Shown piece after piece: positions 1 to 8,651 of a stretch of 64,000 bases of DNA. Numbering within the stretch: position 1 is the stretch's first letter; the number at the start of each line of letters is the position of its first letter. The stretch is from Roseiarcus sp963717215 (GTDB taxonomy: Bacteria > Pseudomonadota > Alphaproteobacteria > Rhizobiales > Beijerinckiaceae): NCBI GenBank assembly GCA_963717215.1, contig CAVQVS010000006.1:1-64000 (forward strand), given 5' to 3'. Below the pieces are notes generated by a model. That model saw only the letters and a program-made list of their open reading frames with translations. It made no database searches and was not told where the DNA came from. Position numbers and translations under genes: made by a program.

Positions 1-61
1 GCCCCCTCCGCCACCAATTTGACCGGCTTGCGGAGTTCAAGTCACGCGACCTGCGAGAAAC

Positions 62-970
62 TCAGGCGGATAGCGAGGCGGGCGTTGCGCGAAGATTCGA
101 GAGCCGCTTGTATTGTGAGGGCGTCACTCCGCGTTCTTTGCGAAAATGGCGGTTGAAGTTGGAGATATTTGCGTAGCCGACCTCGAAGCAGACGTCGGTG
201 ATCGGGCGTCGGGTGTCCGAGAGCAACTTGCACGCGCGGCCGATGCGCAGTTTTCGTGAATAGTCGACGAAATTGGCGCCGGTGTTCTTCTTGAAGAAGC
301 GGGAAAAGGCCGATTGCTTCATCCCTGCGATCGCGGCGGCCTCGGACATTCTCACTGTCCCCGAGAGGTTGTCGACGATATACGAAATGACATCATGCAC
401 GACGCGAAGCGTCTCCTTATCGAGGGTGGGCGCATAGTCGGGGGACGCGAGGATCTTCTTCTCAGGCGTGCGAGCAAGCAAATCGATGAGCTCGAAGAAT
501 AGCGCCAGGCGCTGAAATCCGCGCGCCGCGCCGATACGCCGCATGAGATCGGCGCCGCGCAGCGCAGCGTCACCGAAGAACTCGAAGCCTCTCAGGGCGT
601 CCGTCAGGAATGGCTCGAGGCTGGCGAGTTCCGGAAAGACATCGCTCCGTGAGCGCAATAGATCGGGCGTGAACTGAATCACGATGTCCCGCCCTTCGAT
701 CACCTCCCCGGGCTTGAGATCGCTCATCCAATTGTGCGGTAGATTAGAGCCCGCAAGCACGAGATTGCCCGGGCTGAACTCGCCGATATAGTCGCCGACG
801 AACTGTCGCCCGTGGGTGCGGGTTATGAGGTGAATTTCATACTCGGGGTGATAGTTCCAGCGAGCGATGTTGCTCGGACAATCGTGCTGATGCCATTTGA
901 ACGATTGCGAAGGATCGGTGACGATCAATTCGAAATCAGGCGGTCGGGCCGCGCCTCTCCTTCGCGCCAT
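62..970 (-). CDS. AraC-family transcriptional regulator
   Basis: A 302-residue regulator with an N-terminal cupin-like sensing region (about residues 15-140, with HPEYEIHL and a later LPHNW) and a C-terminal AraC double helix-turn-helix (about 195-290), seen in MSEAAAIAGMKQSAFSRFF and the closing DVCFEVGYANISNFNRHFRK. It lies 11 bp downstream of the transporter ATPase and is transcribed with it, so it is probably the substrate-responsive activator of the upstream polyol/sugar operon. The ligand cannot be read from sequence. The length and domain order are normal for the family. Confidence 0.9.
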   Translation of the reverse strand: MARRRGAARPPDFELIVTDPSQSFKWHQHDCPSNIARWNYHPEYEIHLITRTHGRQFVGDYIGEFSPGNLVLAGSNLPHNWMSDLKPGEVIEGRDIVIQFTPDLLRSRSDVFPELASLEPFLTDALRGFEFFGDAALRGADLMRRIGAARGFQRLALFFELIDLLARTPEKKILASPDYAPTLDKETLRVVHDVISYIVDNLSGTVRMSEAAAIAGMKQSAFSRFFKKNTGANFVDYSRKLRIGRACKLLSDTRRPITDVCFEVGYANISNFNRHFRKERGVTPSQYKRLSNLRATPASLSA

Positions 971-981
971 GTCTCCTGTCC

Positions 982-2070
982 TTATTGTATCCGCGCCAGC
1001 GAACGGCCGGTTTCCTTGTCGAAAACGTGAAGATTATCGTTCGAGAATGTCATGCGCACGTGATCGCCGACCGCAGGACACTGTTGCGCAGGCAAGAGGA
1101 CGCCAATCTCGACGGCTGCGTACTTGAAATTGATCAGAGCGTCATTGCCAAGGAATTCAATGAGGTCGACATCGCCATCGATTACGTTAACGGTGTCGGA
1201 AGCACTCGCGGCGCGGAAATGCGCGGGCCGGACGCCGGCGACTACCGTCTTCGAGCCATTGAGGTCGAAGCGTTCGCTATCGATGAAGAGTCCCGGGGCA
1301 TTGCGCCCCATTGCGTTGGATTTGCTCGCGTTCACATCGACCTCAAAGAAGTTCATCGCCGGCGTGCCGATGAAGGCCGCGACGAATTGACTGTTCGGCC
1401 GGTTGAAGATTTCCCGCGGTGTGCCGACCTGTTCGATCAAGCCGTCGCGAAGAAGGACGATACGGTCGGCGAGCGTCATCGCCTCGAGCTGGTCATGGGT
1501 GACATACACCGTCGTCGTCTTGAGTCGCTGATGCAGTCTCGCGATCTCGACCCGCATATGATTGCGCAGCGTGGCGTCGAGGTTCGACAGCGGTTCGTCG
1601 AACAGAAATACCCCTGGAGTCTTGACGATGGCGCGTGCGATCGCAACGCGCTGCTGCTGGCCGCCGGAGAGCGCTGTCGATTTTCGATCGAGGAACTCCT
1701 TGAGCCCAAGCGTCGCGGCGGCCGCCTGAACGCGCCGTTCGATCTCGTCCGGCGCGACCTTCATCCGGCGCAACCCGAAAGTGATGTTGTCGCGCACCGA
1801 CATATGCGGATAGAGCGCATAGTTCTGAAACACCATGGCGACGTCGCGCTCTCGCGGCGAGAGCTGATTGACAACCCGCCCATCGACCGAGAGCTCCCCG
1901 CCCGTGATGTCCTCAAGCCCCGCAATCATGCGCAGTATCGTCGACTTGCCGCAGCCCGACGGCCCGAGAAAGACGATGAACTCGTGGTTCCGCACCTCGA
2001 GGTTGAAACCGGCGACGACCTCGGTGTCGCCGTAGCTTTTCGAGATGTTGCGGAACGACAGCTCGGCCAT
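982..2070 (-). CDS. Sugar/polyol ABC transporter ATP-binding protein (UgpC/MalK/SmoK type)
   Basis: A 362-residue cytoplasmic ATPase that energises import by the two permeases upstream. Walker A is GPSGCGKST at residues 36-44, the signature is LSGGQQQRVAIARA near 135, Walker B is VFLFDEPLSNLDA near 155, and the H-loop is YVTHDQLEAMTLADR. About 120 C-terminal residues form the TOBE/regulatory region typical of carbohydrate importers (MalK/UgpC group). It starts 4 bp after the dehydrogenase gene stops, so the two are co-transcribed. The substrate class is inferred from the operon. Confidence 0.93.
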   Translation of the reverse strand: MAELSFRNISKSYGDTEVVAGFNLEVRNHEFIVFLGPSGCGKSTILRMIAGLEDITGGELSVDGRVVNQLSPRERDVAMVFQNYALYPHMSVRDNITFGLRRMKVAPDEIERRVQAAAATLGLKEFLDRKSTALSGGQQQRVAIARAIVKTPGVFLFDEPLSNLDATLRNHMRVEIARLHQRLKTTTVYVTHDQLEAMTLADRIVLLRDGLIEQVGTPREIFNRPNSQFVAAFIGTPAMNFFEVDVNASKSNAMGRNAPGLFIDSERFDLNGSKTVVAGVRPAHFRAASASDTVNVIDGDVDLIEFLGNDALINFKYAAVEIGVLLPAQQCPAVGDHVRMTFSNDNLHVFDKETGRSLARIQ

Positions 2071-2074
2071 CGGT

Positions 2075-3118
2075 TCAGGCTGCTTTCGTCATATCGATCT
2101 GGAGCTTGACGTCGGCCGGACGCCCCTCGGCCGCTCGCTCGAAGGCCTCGATGGACCGCTCGAAATCGAAGGTCGAAGATATCAGCGGCTTCAAGTCGAC
2201 CTTGCCGGAGCCAATCAAGTTGAGCGCGCGCTCGTACATATTGGCGTAACGGAAGACGGTCTCGATCCGCAACTCCTTGCCGATCGCGGCGGGAATGTTG
2301 AACGCCACGGCTTCGACGGGAATGCCCACGAGCACAATTGCGCCCGCCGGACAGACGATGCTCACCGACCCCTCAATCGCCTTCGCCGCCCCGCTCGCGT
2401 CAAACACGACGTCGGCGCCCCAGCCGCCTGTCTCGTCCTTGACCACATCAAGGAGATCGCGCTTGGTAATGTTGACCGGGATAATCCCTGGGTATCGGCT
2501 GGCGATGTCAAGCTTCGGCTGGTGGACGTCGCTGAGGAGAACCCTGCTGCATCCCCCCGCAAGCGCCGCCAAAGCGACCATGATGCCGATAGGGCCGGCG
2601 CCGAGCACGACCGCGACATCGCCCGGCTTGATCCGCGCCCGCGTCGCCGCTTGCATGCCGACAGCGAAGGGTTCGACCATCGCGCCCTCTTCGAACGTGA
2701 CGTTGTCGGGAAGCTTGAAGGTGAAGGCCGCGGGGTGAACGACTGAGCTTGTGAGGCAGCCGTGGACCGGCGGCGTCGCCCAAAAGGTCACTTCAGGATC
2801 GACATTGTAAATGCCGAGCCGCGTCGCCTTGGAACGGAAGTTGGGGACGCCAGGCTCCATGCAGACGCGATCACCAACGGCGAGCGAATGCACGTTGGCG
2901 CCAAGCTCCGTCACCGTTCCAGACGCCTCGTGCCCGAGCACCATCGGGCTTCTGACAATGTATGAGCCGATGCCGCCGTGCGTGTAATAATGGACGTCGC
3001 TGCCACAAACACCCACGGTGTGGAGCTTGATCCGAACGTCGTCGGCGCCGAGCGCCGTGGGAAGGTCGATATCTCGCAGGGAAAGGACCCGCTTCCGTTC
3101 GAGAACAAGCGCGCGCAT
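2075..3118 (-). CDS. Zinc-dependent polyol dehydrogenase, xylitol-dehydrogenase-like
   Basis: A 347-residue medium-chain dehydrogenase/reductase that would oxidise the imported polyol with NAD(P). Catalytic zinc ligands are visible: Cys in GVCGSDVHYY, His in GHEASG and Glu in MVEPFAVGM. The nucleotide-binding motif is GAGPIG near residue 172. The lobe that normally carries four structural-zinc cysteines reads GVPNFRSKATRLGIYNVD and has none, as in Gluconobacter-type xylitol dehydrogenases. It sits between the permease and ATPase genes, so uptake and first oxidation are made together. Exact substrate (xylitol, sorbitol, other) is uncertain. Confidence 0.88.
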   Translation of the reverse strand: MRALVLERKRVLSLRDIDLPTALGADDVRIKLHTVGVCGSDVHYYTHGGIGSYIVRSPMVLGHEASGTVTELGANVHSLAVGDRVCMEPGVPNFRSKATRLGIYNVDPEVTFWATPPVHGCLTSSVVHPAAFTFKLPDNVTFEEGAMVEPFAVGMQAATRARIKPGDVAVVLGAGPIGIMVALAALAGGCSRVLLSDVHQPKLDIASRYPGIIPVNITKRDLLDVVKDETGGWGADVVFDASGAAKAIEGSVSIVCPAGAIVLVGIPVEAVAFNIPAAIGKELRIETVFRYANMYERALNLIGSGKVDLKPLISSTFDFERSIEAFERAAEGRPADVKLQIDMTKAA

Positions 3119-3122
3119 AGGG

Positions 3123-3944
3123 CTATCCTTGATTTCTGGTTTTGAGAGCGGAGTTCAGGAAGCTGCTTAATACGCCGAGGAACAGCAGCGGCGGCAGCGA
3201 GAGCAAAATGACCGAGGCGTTAAGAATGCCCCAGGGCACATCGCGACCGAGCTGGGTCATCTCAGAGGCGACGACCGGAAGCGTCTTAGCGTCTGACGTC
3301 GTCAGCATCAGCGCGATAAGAAATTCGTTCCAGACCAGCACGAAGGAGAACACTATGGCGCCGATGAGGGACTTCCAAGCAATCGGCAGCGCGATAAGGA
3401 AGAAGATCGCGTAAGGCCCGTAGCCGTCGACGAAGGCTGCTTCCTCGATCTCGTTTGGCACGCGCTTGAACGCGGGGATCGCGAGCCAGATGGTCGTCGC
3501 GAGCGTCAGCAGACTGTAGGTGACGATGAGCGCAAGGCGAGTATCGTAGAGACCCACGTCTAGCCAGATGACAATAAGCGGAATGGCGATCGCGACCGGC
3601 GGGAGAAATCGCAGCGACAATACGAAAAACTGGATATCGTTGGCGAAGCGCATCGGATATCGCGCGACGGCGTAAGCAAGCGGAAGCCCAAACACCGCGC
3701 CGATCAGAACCGAACATCCCGATACGATGATCGAGTTGATGAGGCCCGCGCGCACGCTCTCACGATCGAGCACGTAAAGAAAATTGTCGAGAGTTGGAGT
3801 GAAAAACAGCATCGGCGTCGGCGTCACGATGTCGACGCGGTTCTTGAATCCGCTCAGCAGCGTCCACAGAATCGGAACGACCACCGACGCCGCGACCAGC
3901 GCGACAATTCCGCGGGCCGCAAGTCGGCTCAGACCTCCTGCCAT
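3123..3944 (-). CDS. Sugar/polyol ABC transporter permease (MalG type)
   Basis: A 273-residue inner-membrane protein with about six hydrophobic segments. The EAA loop that docks on the ATPase is visible as EIEEAAFVDGYGPYAIFF followed by ALP. It overlaps the partner permease by 16 bp and ends just before the dehydrogenase, so it belongs to the same transcript. It forms the translocation pore with the MalF-type subunit; the substrate is inferred to be a polyol from the dehydrogenase. Confidence 0.92.
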   Translation of the reverse strand: MAGGLSRLAARGIVALVAASVVVPILWTLLSGFKNRVDIVTPTPMLFFTPTLDNFLYVLDRESVRAGLINSIIVSGCSVLIGAVFGLPLAYAVARYPMRFANDIQFFVLSLRFLPPVAIAIPLIVIWLDVGLYDTRLALIVTYSLLTLATTIWLAIPAFKRVPNEIEEAAFVDGYGPYAIFFLIALPIAWKSLIGAIVFSFVLVWNEFLIALMLTTSDAKTLPVVASEMTQLGRDVPWGILNASVILLSLPPLLFLGVLSSFLNSALKTRNQG

Positions 3945-4804
3945 CGCCGCACCCGTCGCCAGAGAACAGTGAAGGCCACAGTCGTCGCGATCATCATCAG
4001 CACCGCCATGCTCGAGGCATAGGAGATGCGGCCGGATTCAATGAAGCCTTGAGAGAAGGCATACATGTCGAGCGTTTCCGTGGTGATGCCGGGACCGCCG
4101 CGCGTCATGACGTAGATCAGATCGAAGGCGCGCAACAATTCGATCATCTTGACGAAAACGAGGCTGATAAGCGCGCCGCGCAGCATCGGCAGCGCGACAT
4201 AAGCATAGACCTCCCACGTCCGTGCATGGTCGAGGCGCGCCGCTTCGAGGGGCTGTGGCGGCAACGTTTCCAGAAGCTTGACGATGACGACCGAGAACAA
4301 AAGGCCCCATTGCCAGACGTCCACGATTGCGACCGCCAGCATTGCGGTGTGCGGGTCGGCGAGCAGGTCGACCGGATGGCCGGTGATCAGCTTCAGCGGG
4401 TAGACCGCGAGGCCGAACAGGGGATGGAACGCGAAGCGCCACACGAACGCTGCGGAGACCCGCGGCAGGAGCGCCGGCACGATGAACAGGACGCAGAGCG
4501 CATTGCGCACGCTCGGCGGTGTCGTCTCGAACATGAGAACAGCGAGAGGAATCGCGACCGCCATCGTGGCGATAACTGTAAGGAGCTCCCATTCGATCGA
4601 GACGCGAACTGAATTGAGAAAGCGCGGATCGTCGACTAGGGCGCGAAAGTTGGCGAAACCGACATAGACACTGTCGGGATTGCTTAGCTCTCGATTCTGC
4701 AAAGCGATGTTGACAGCGTCGATCGTCGGCACAAAAGCCAGAATCGCGAGGACCGCAAGGGTCGGCACCGTGAATACGATCGGCAAACTCGTGCGAATTT
4801 TCAT
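3929..4804 (-). CDS. Sugar/polyol ABC transporter permease (MalF type)
   Basis: A 291-residue inner-membrane permease with about six membrane segments, the first at residues 9-28. Its EAA loop reads PLEAARLDHARTWEVYAYV followed by ALP. It precedes and overlaps the MalG-type gene by 16 bp and follows the binding-protein gene after a 75-bp spacer that contains a strong hairpin. Membership in the carbohydrate uptake CUT1 group is clear; the substrate is not. Confidence 0.92.
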   Translation of the reverse strand: MKIRTSLPIVFTVPTLAVLAILAFVPTIDAVNIALQNRELSNPDSVYVGFANFRALVDDPRFLNSVRVSIEWELLTVIATMAVAIPLAVLMFETTPPSVRNALCVLFIVPALLPRVSAAFVWRFAFHPLFGLAVYPLKLITGHPVDLLADPHTAMLAVAIVDVWQWGLLFSVVIVKLLETLPPQPLEAARLDHARTWEVYAYVALPMLRGALISLVFVKMIELLRAFDLIYVMTRGGPGITTETLDMYAFSQGFIESGRISYASSMAVLMMIATTVAFTVLWRRVRRWQEV

Positions 4805-4837
4805 AAGGGTTGGGGCGAGCCGCTCTGAACTCCGGCG

Positions 4838-4864
4838 GCGCCCCTCCGCAGCGCGGAAGGGCGC
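4838..4864. other. Intercistronic hairpin between binding protein and permease
   Basis: An 11-bp stem (GCGCCC plus TCCGC pairing with GCGGA plus GGGCGC, one opposed c/a mismatch) closes a 3-nt loop in the 75-bp gap after the binding-protein stop. There is no T-run on the transcribed (minus) strand. Stem-loops placed here in ABC operons commonly stabilise the binding-protein part of the mRNA; that role is inference. Confidence 0.55.
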
Positions 4865-4879
4865 TCTTTCGAGCCGATG

Positions 4880-6155
4880 CTACTTGCGATTGGCGACAAG
4901 GCCCTTCGCGTAGGTATTGAGCTCGTCCAGCGCGCCCTTGACGTCAGTGCGCGTGCCAACGATGAGTTCCTCGAGCTCGATGCCCCAATGGTCGCCAAGG
5001 TTCGGCCATTCGGGATCCTGCCAGAAATTGACTGCCGTCACTTTGGCCGTGTCAGCCAGCGCCTGTCCGAGGTCCGCGCCAAACTTCTGGTTGAATTCGT
5101 CGCTCGTCATGATGCTTGTGCGATTCAGTTCGCCGAACTGGCCGTCGTCGAGGCGACGCTTTTCGTTCTCCTTCGATGTCGCCCAGGCGATGAACAAGCC
5201 AGCGCATTTCTTGGCCGCATCGTCCTTGTTCGCTTTCGTCCCAATGGCGAGGCCGTGGGCGTAGCCACCGCCGGTCAAGGGCGCGGGCGGCCGCGCATAC
5301 CCGACCTTGCCGACGACTTTGGACACTTTCGGATCGATCGCCTCGCCCGAAAGCGGAGTCGAATTCGACGAGCAGCGCTACCTGGCCTGAAAGAAATGCG
5401 CCGGTGAACTCGTCCCAGCTGCCCGTCTTTGTGCCGGGCGGCGAATATTTGAAGAGATCGAGGTATGTCTGAGTGGCCTTTACCGCCGGCTCGCCGTCGA
5501 ACGCCGGCGTGTTCCCATCAAACCACTTGCCGCCGAAGCCGCGGAAGTAGGGCATCCAGCGCCAAACGTTCGCGCCAGACCCGCGCTGGCCGCGCAGCGC
5601 GATGCCGTAAACGCCATGATCCGGGTCATGCAGCTTCTGCACAGCGACGATCATCTCGTCGAGAGTCGTCGGCACCTTGACGCCCGCCTTCTCAAGCAGA
5701 TCCTTACGATAGACGAGCAGGTCGCCGCCGCCCGTCAGCGGCGCGAAGTAGACCTTATCCTCGAAGGTCGCGACCTTCTGCCTGCCGGGATCAAAATCGG
5801 CGAAGTCGTAGTCCTTGGGATAGTAGTCAAGAAGCGGCGCGACCCAATTGGATTTCGCAAACAGTGCGACATTGGCCTCGTCAACGTAATAGACGTTGTA
5901 CTTGCCGACGGTCGAAGCGTCGGCGCGCGACTTGGCGCGGCGGTCGTTCTCATTGAGATAGTCGATGTTGAACGAGGCGCCTGAGAGGCCCTTGAACTCG
6001 TCCTTGTATTTCTCAAGCAGCGTCAGGCCGTCCCGCGGTTGCGCGAGCACGCGTAGATCGTGACTACACACGGCTTCCGCGTCGGCGGTGTCCGGAAGCC
6101 CGGCGGCCAGGATCAGCACGCCGGCAGCGGCGGCCAAAGCAGCTCTCAACCTCAT
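4880..6155 (-). CDS. Sugar/polyol ABC transporter substrate-binding protein, reading frame broken near 5351
   Basis: The periplasmic binding protein of the operon, about 425 residues. The start at 6155 has GGAGGGAGC just upstream and is followed by a clear signal peptide (MRLRAALAAAAGVLILAAG, then a site near ADA). The first frame runs to VALLVEFDSA, then changes; the second frame continues with DPKVSKVVGKVGYARPP to the stop at 4880. Removing one T from the TTT at about 5350-5352 (plus strand AAA) restores one continuous family-1 binding protein. The frame break is judged a sequencing insertion because the rest of the operon is intact, but a real mutation is not excluded. Confidence 0.8.
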
Positions 6156-7597
6156 ATCGCGCTCCCTCCATTTTTGACTTACCGCTCCGACGTCGCCAGG
6201 AGCGGGCGCGGGACATTTCGCCCCATACTGACACTTATGACTGAAGCATTTGCCGGGACTAGCCACTGGATTGCGAAGAACTGATACGAATTTGCTTATA
6301 TATCCTGTCGCTACGCATCAAAAGGGTGCGCAAGGCGCATTCGATCATCAATCGAGGGGTGCGATTGCGGGGTCCTGAACCGAAAGGTCCGGTCTAGGGG
6401 AATTGTTCTCACCCTTTGAGGCGCAGCCGGTGTCGGTGATGCCAAATCCGCAATGACTCTTCTGTCAGGCTAGGTTCAAGGGGGCATGAGACGCTGCTTC
6501 TCTGGCGCCTTATTTTGGCATAAAATGGTCGTTTGAGATGGATGTCACCGCCTCAACGCCGCGTTGGGCGCTTCGCCTTGGGACGGAGCGAGGTCAGCCG
6601 CCCTTCTGGGCGGCGGCCTGCGCCGCTGCGCGGTCGACCCGTTTGGATTTCCTTGGCGCGTCGCGGTTTCGCTCTGAAAACCCCGCGAAAGTGCTATTGG
6701 ATTTCCTTGGATTTCCTTGGATTCTCTCGTCCGAAACGAGCTTTATCAATGCGTTACGCGGACAAAACCGTAGAAATATTTTCTCGTCGCTTTTTCCGCG
6801 CCTGAGCCGCGCAGGAAAGGCGCTTATGGTCTTGGGCATACGAAAGAGTAGGATTGCTCATATGGCAAGCTTAGCTTGATTTCTGTTTTTTCGCAATAAC
6901 TTGTTCCTTCTCGGGGTTGTTTTTTCGGCTCGACCGGGCCGGGCGCATAAAGGCGGCGTCAACACACGATGAAAGCTTATGACGTCTTTTGACCTTTTCT
7001 GCCCCAAAGGCCTCGCTAACTTGGCCCGAGCCACCGGAGGTAATGTGGCCGATCGGAGGATAACGGTACGCCCGGCGGCCCGACCGGTATCGGTCTGGCC
7101 GTCCTTTCGCCCAAGGGACGTCCTTCGATATAGCGGGCCGCGGAATTGGGAGCGCGTCGAGGCGATCGATCTTGCCGTTGCGCAGCCGCGCGTGCGTCAA
7201 ATAGCGGGGCTTAGACGCGGCCGCGACCCCCCCGCGACGCGGCGACCGAAAAGATTGGCGCGATCAAATGAGCCGGGGCCGAACACGTCGTCTTCTTGTG
7301 CATGAAGCCCTCCATGCCATGCTGGCGCTCTACGACAAGGACGGCCTCACGATCCATCGCGCGCGCAGCGCCACGCGATTTCGTTGCTGCAACTTTTTCC
7401 GATCCATGGCGTATGTGTGACCTGCGTCACAGCCAGCCGCAATTTTTGATGACACTGGTGCGAAATGTTTGGCGCCTTGTGCTTGCGAATCTGGACTCGC
7501 GGTGAAACGTCCGATGGGGTCGAAACAGGGCGCTATCCGATTGATGTCATCCCGAAAGCACAGGTGGAAGAACCGGCACGATCATAGGGGCGCCAAG
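6156..7597. other. 1.4-kb stretch without a convincing gene
   Basis: This gap lies between the divergent transporter operon and the SMP-30 gene. The open frames inside it have no recognisable domain and unconvincing composition, and I do not call them. It holds the promoter of the transporter operon near its left end, a small dyad CAATCG/CGATTG near 6343-6361, and copy A of the dispersed repeat (6643-6775). Local AT content around 6860-6930 is higher than in flanking genes. Confidence 0.6.
6643..6775 (+). repeat. Dispersed repeat element, copy A
   Basis: The 10-bp unit ATTTCCTTGG occurs twice in tandem at 6701-6720 with partial units on both sides (TTGG before, ATTCTCTCGT after), and TTGGATTTCCTTGG also occurs alone at 6643-6656. 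The conserved block follows at 6732-6760 (CGAAACGAGCTTTATCAATG then CGTTACGCG). Compared with copies C and D the block is diverged but aligns without gaps. No inverted half is seen in this copy. Confidence 0.65.
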
Positions 7598-8515
7598 ATG
7601 TCGCTGGATTTGGAAACAGTCGCGGATGGCCTGGGCTTTCCGGAGGGGCCGGTGGCGATGGCCGACGGGTCCCTGCTGTTCGTCGACATCAAGAACGAGA
7701 CGCTCTCGCGTTTGACAGCTGACGGGCGCGTCGCTGTCGTGGCCCAAATACCGGGCGGACCGAACGGCGTAGCGATTGGTCCCGATGGCATGGCTTATGT
7801 CTGCAACAACGGCGGCGTTTACACCTTCGTTCCATTCAATGGCGCGACGGTTCCCGGGCCCCGGCCTGCAAGCTACCAGGGCGGCTCGGTCCAGCGGGTC
7901 GATCTTGCGACCGGCGCAGTCACGGTTCTGTACGACCAGTACAAGGGCGCAAAGCTGCTCACGCCGGATGATCTTGTCTTCGACCACGCCGGCGGATTCT
8001 GGTTCACCGATTCAGGAATTCAGGATCCCGAAAGCACCCAGAAAGGCGCCCTCTACTACGCGACGATCGACGGACAATCGATCATGAAGGCGGCGACGAT
8101 CCCGATGGCCAACGGCGTCGGCCTCTCGCCGGATGGCGCGACGGTCTATGTGTCGGACACAGTTTTTGGGCGGCTCTGGGCGTTTGATATCCTGGGTCCA
8201 GGGCAGGTGAAGCCGGGACCGTTGCCGGTCATGCCGGGCCGGGTCGTGCAGACGCTTCCGGGGTTTCAGTGGCTGGACAGCCTCAAGGTCGAGGCCGGCG
8301 GGCGCGTCTGCGTGGCGACGCTCTTGAACGGCGGGATCACTGTTTTCAGCCCCGATGGCGCGACGGAGCACGTGGCCGTGGCCGACCTGTTCACGACCAA
8401 CCTGTGTTTCGGGGGCAAGGATATGCGCGACGTCTGGATTACGGCGTCGAGCACAGGCAAGATCTACAAGACGCGTTGGCCGCGGCCGGGCCTCACGCTG
8501 GCGTTCAACGGTTGA
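7598..8515 (+). CDS. SMP-30/gluconolactonase-family beta-propeller protein
   Basis: A 305-residue protein with the repeating propeller strands of the SMP-30/gluconolactonase/LRE family: LGFPEGPVAMADGSLLFVD at the N terminus, PNGVAIGPDG, DDLVFDHAGGFWFTDSG and ANGVGLSPDGATVYVSDT. The metal-site residues expected in these motifs (Glu in FPEGP, Asn in PNG and NGV, Asp in LSPDG/VSDT) are present. The ATG at 7598 is preceded by ATAGGGGC. It probably hydrolyses a lactone or similar ester. It is the first gene of the plus-strand run with the two haem proteins, although a 136-bp gap separates them. Confidence 0.87.
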   Translation: MSLDLETVADGLGFPEGPVAMADGSLLFVDIKNETLSRLTADGRVAVVAQIPGGPNGVAIGPDGMAYVCNNGGVYTFVPFNGATVPGPRPASYQGGSVQRVDLATGAVTVLYDQYKGAKLLTPDDLVFDHAGGFWFTDSGIQDPESTQKGALYYATIDGQSIMKAATIPMANGVGLSPDGATVYVSDTVFGRLWAFDILGPGQVKPGPLPVMPGRVVQTLPGFQWLDSLKVEAGGRVCVATLLNGGITVFSPDGATEHVAVADLFTTNLCFGGKDMRDVWITASSTGKIYKTRWPRPGLTLAFNG

Positions 8516-8651
8516 CGGCAAAACGTGGAGACAGTGCGCCCGATCCCAGTTTAAGTTGAGACGTTCTATTTGTTTGTAAAATTGAGGAAAGGACGCCGGG
8601 GCATAGCGTCCAAAAGCAGCTGGCGGAGCCGTTCGGCTCGGAGGGATGAGG

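Noticed and set aside
6533..7305. Several open frames in the gap before the SMP-30 gene
   Set aside because: Arg/Ser/Pro-rich translations with no domain, no conserved start and poor ribosome-binding sites; they partly run through repeat copy A.
8556..8582. Sigma-70 promoter before the catalase-like gene (TTGAGA and TAAAAT)
   Set aside because: The spacing is only 15 bp and such AT-rich hexamers are easily found by chance; not strong enough to annotate.
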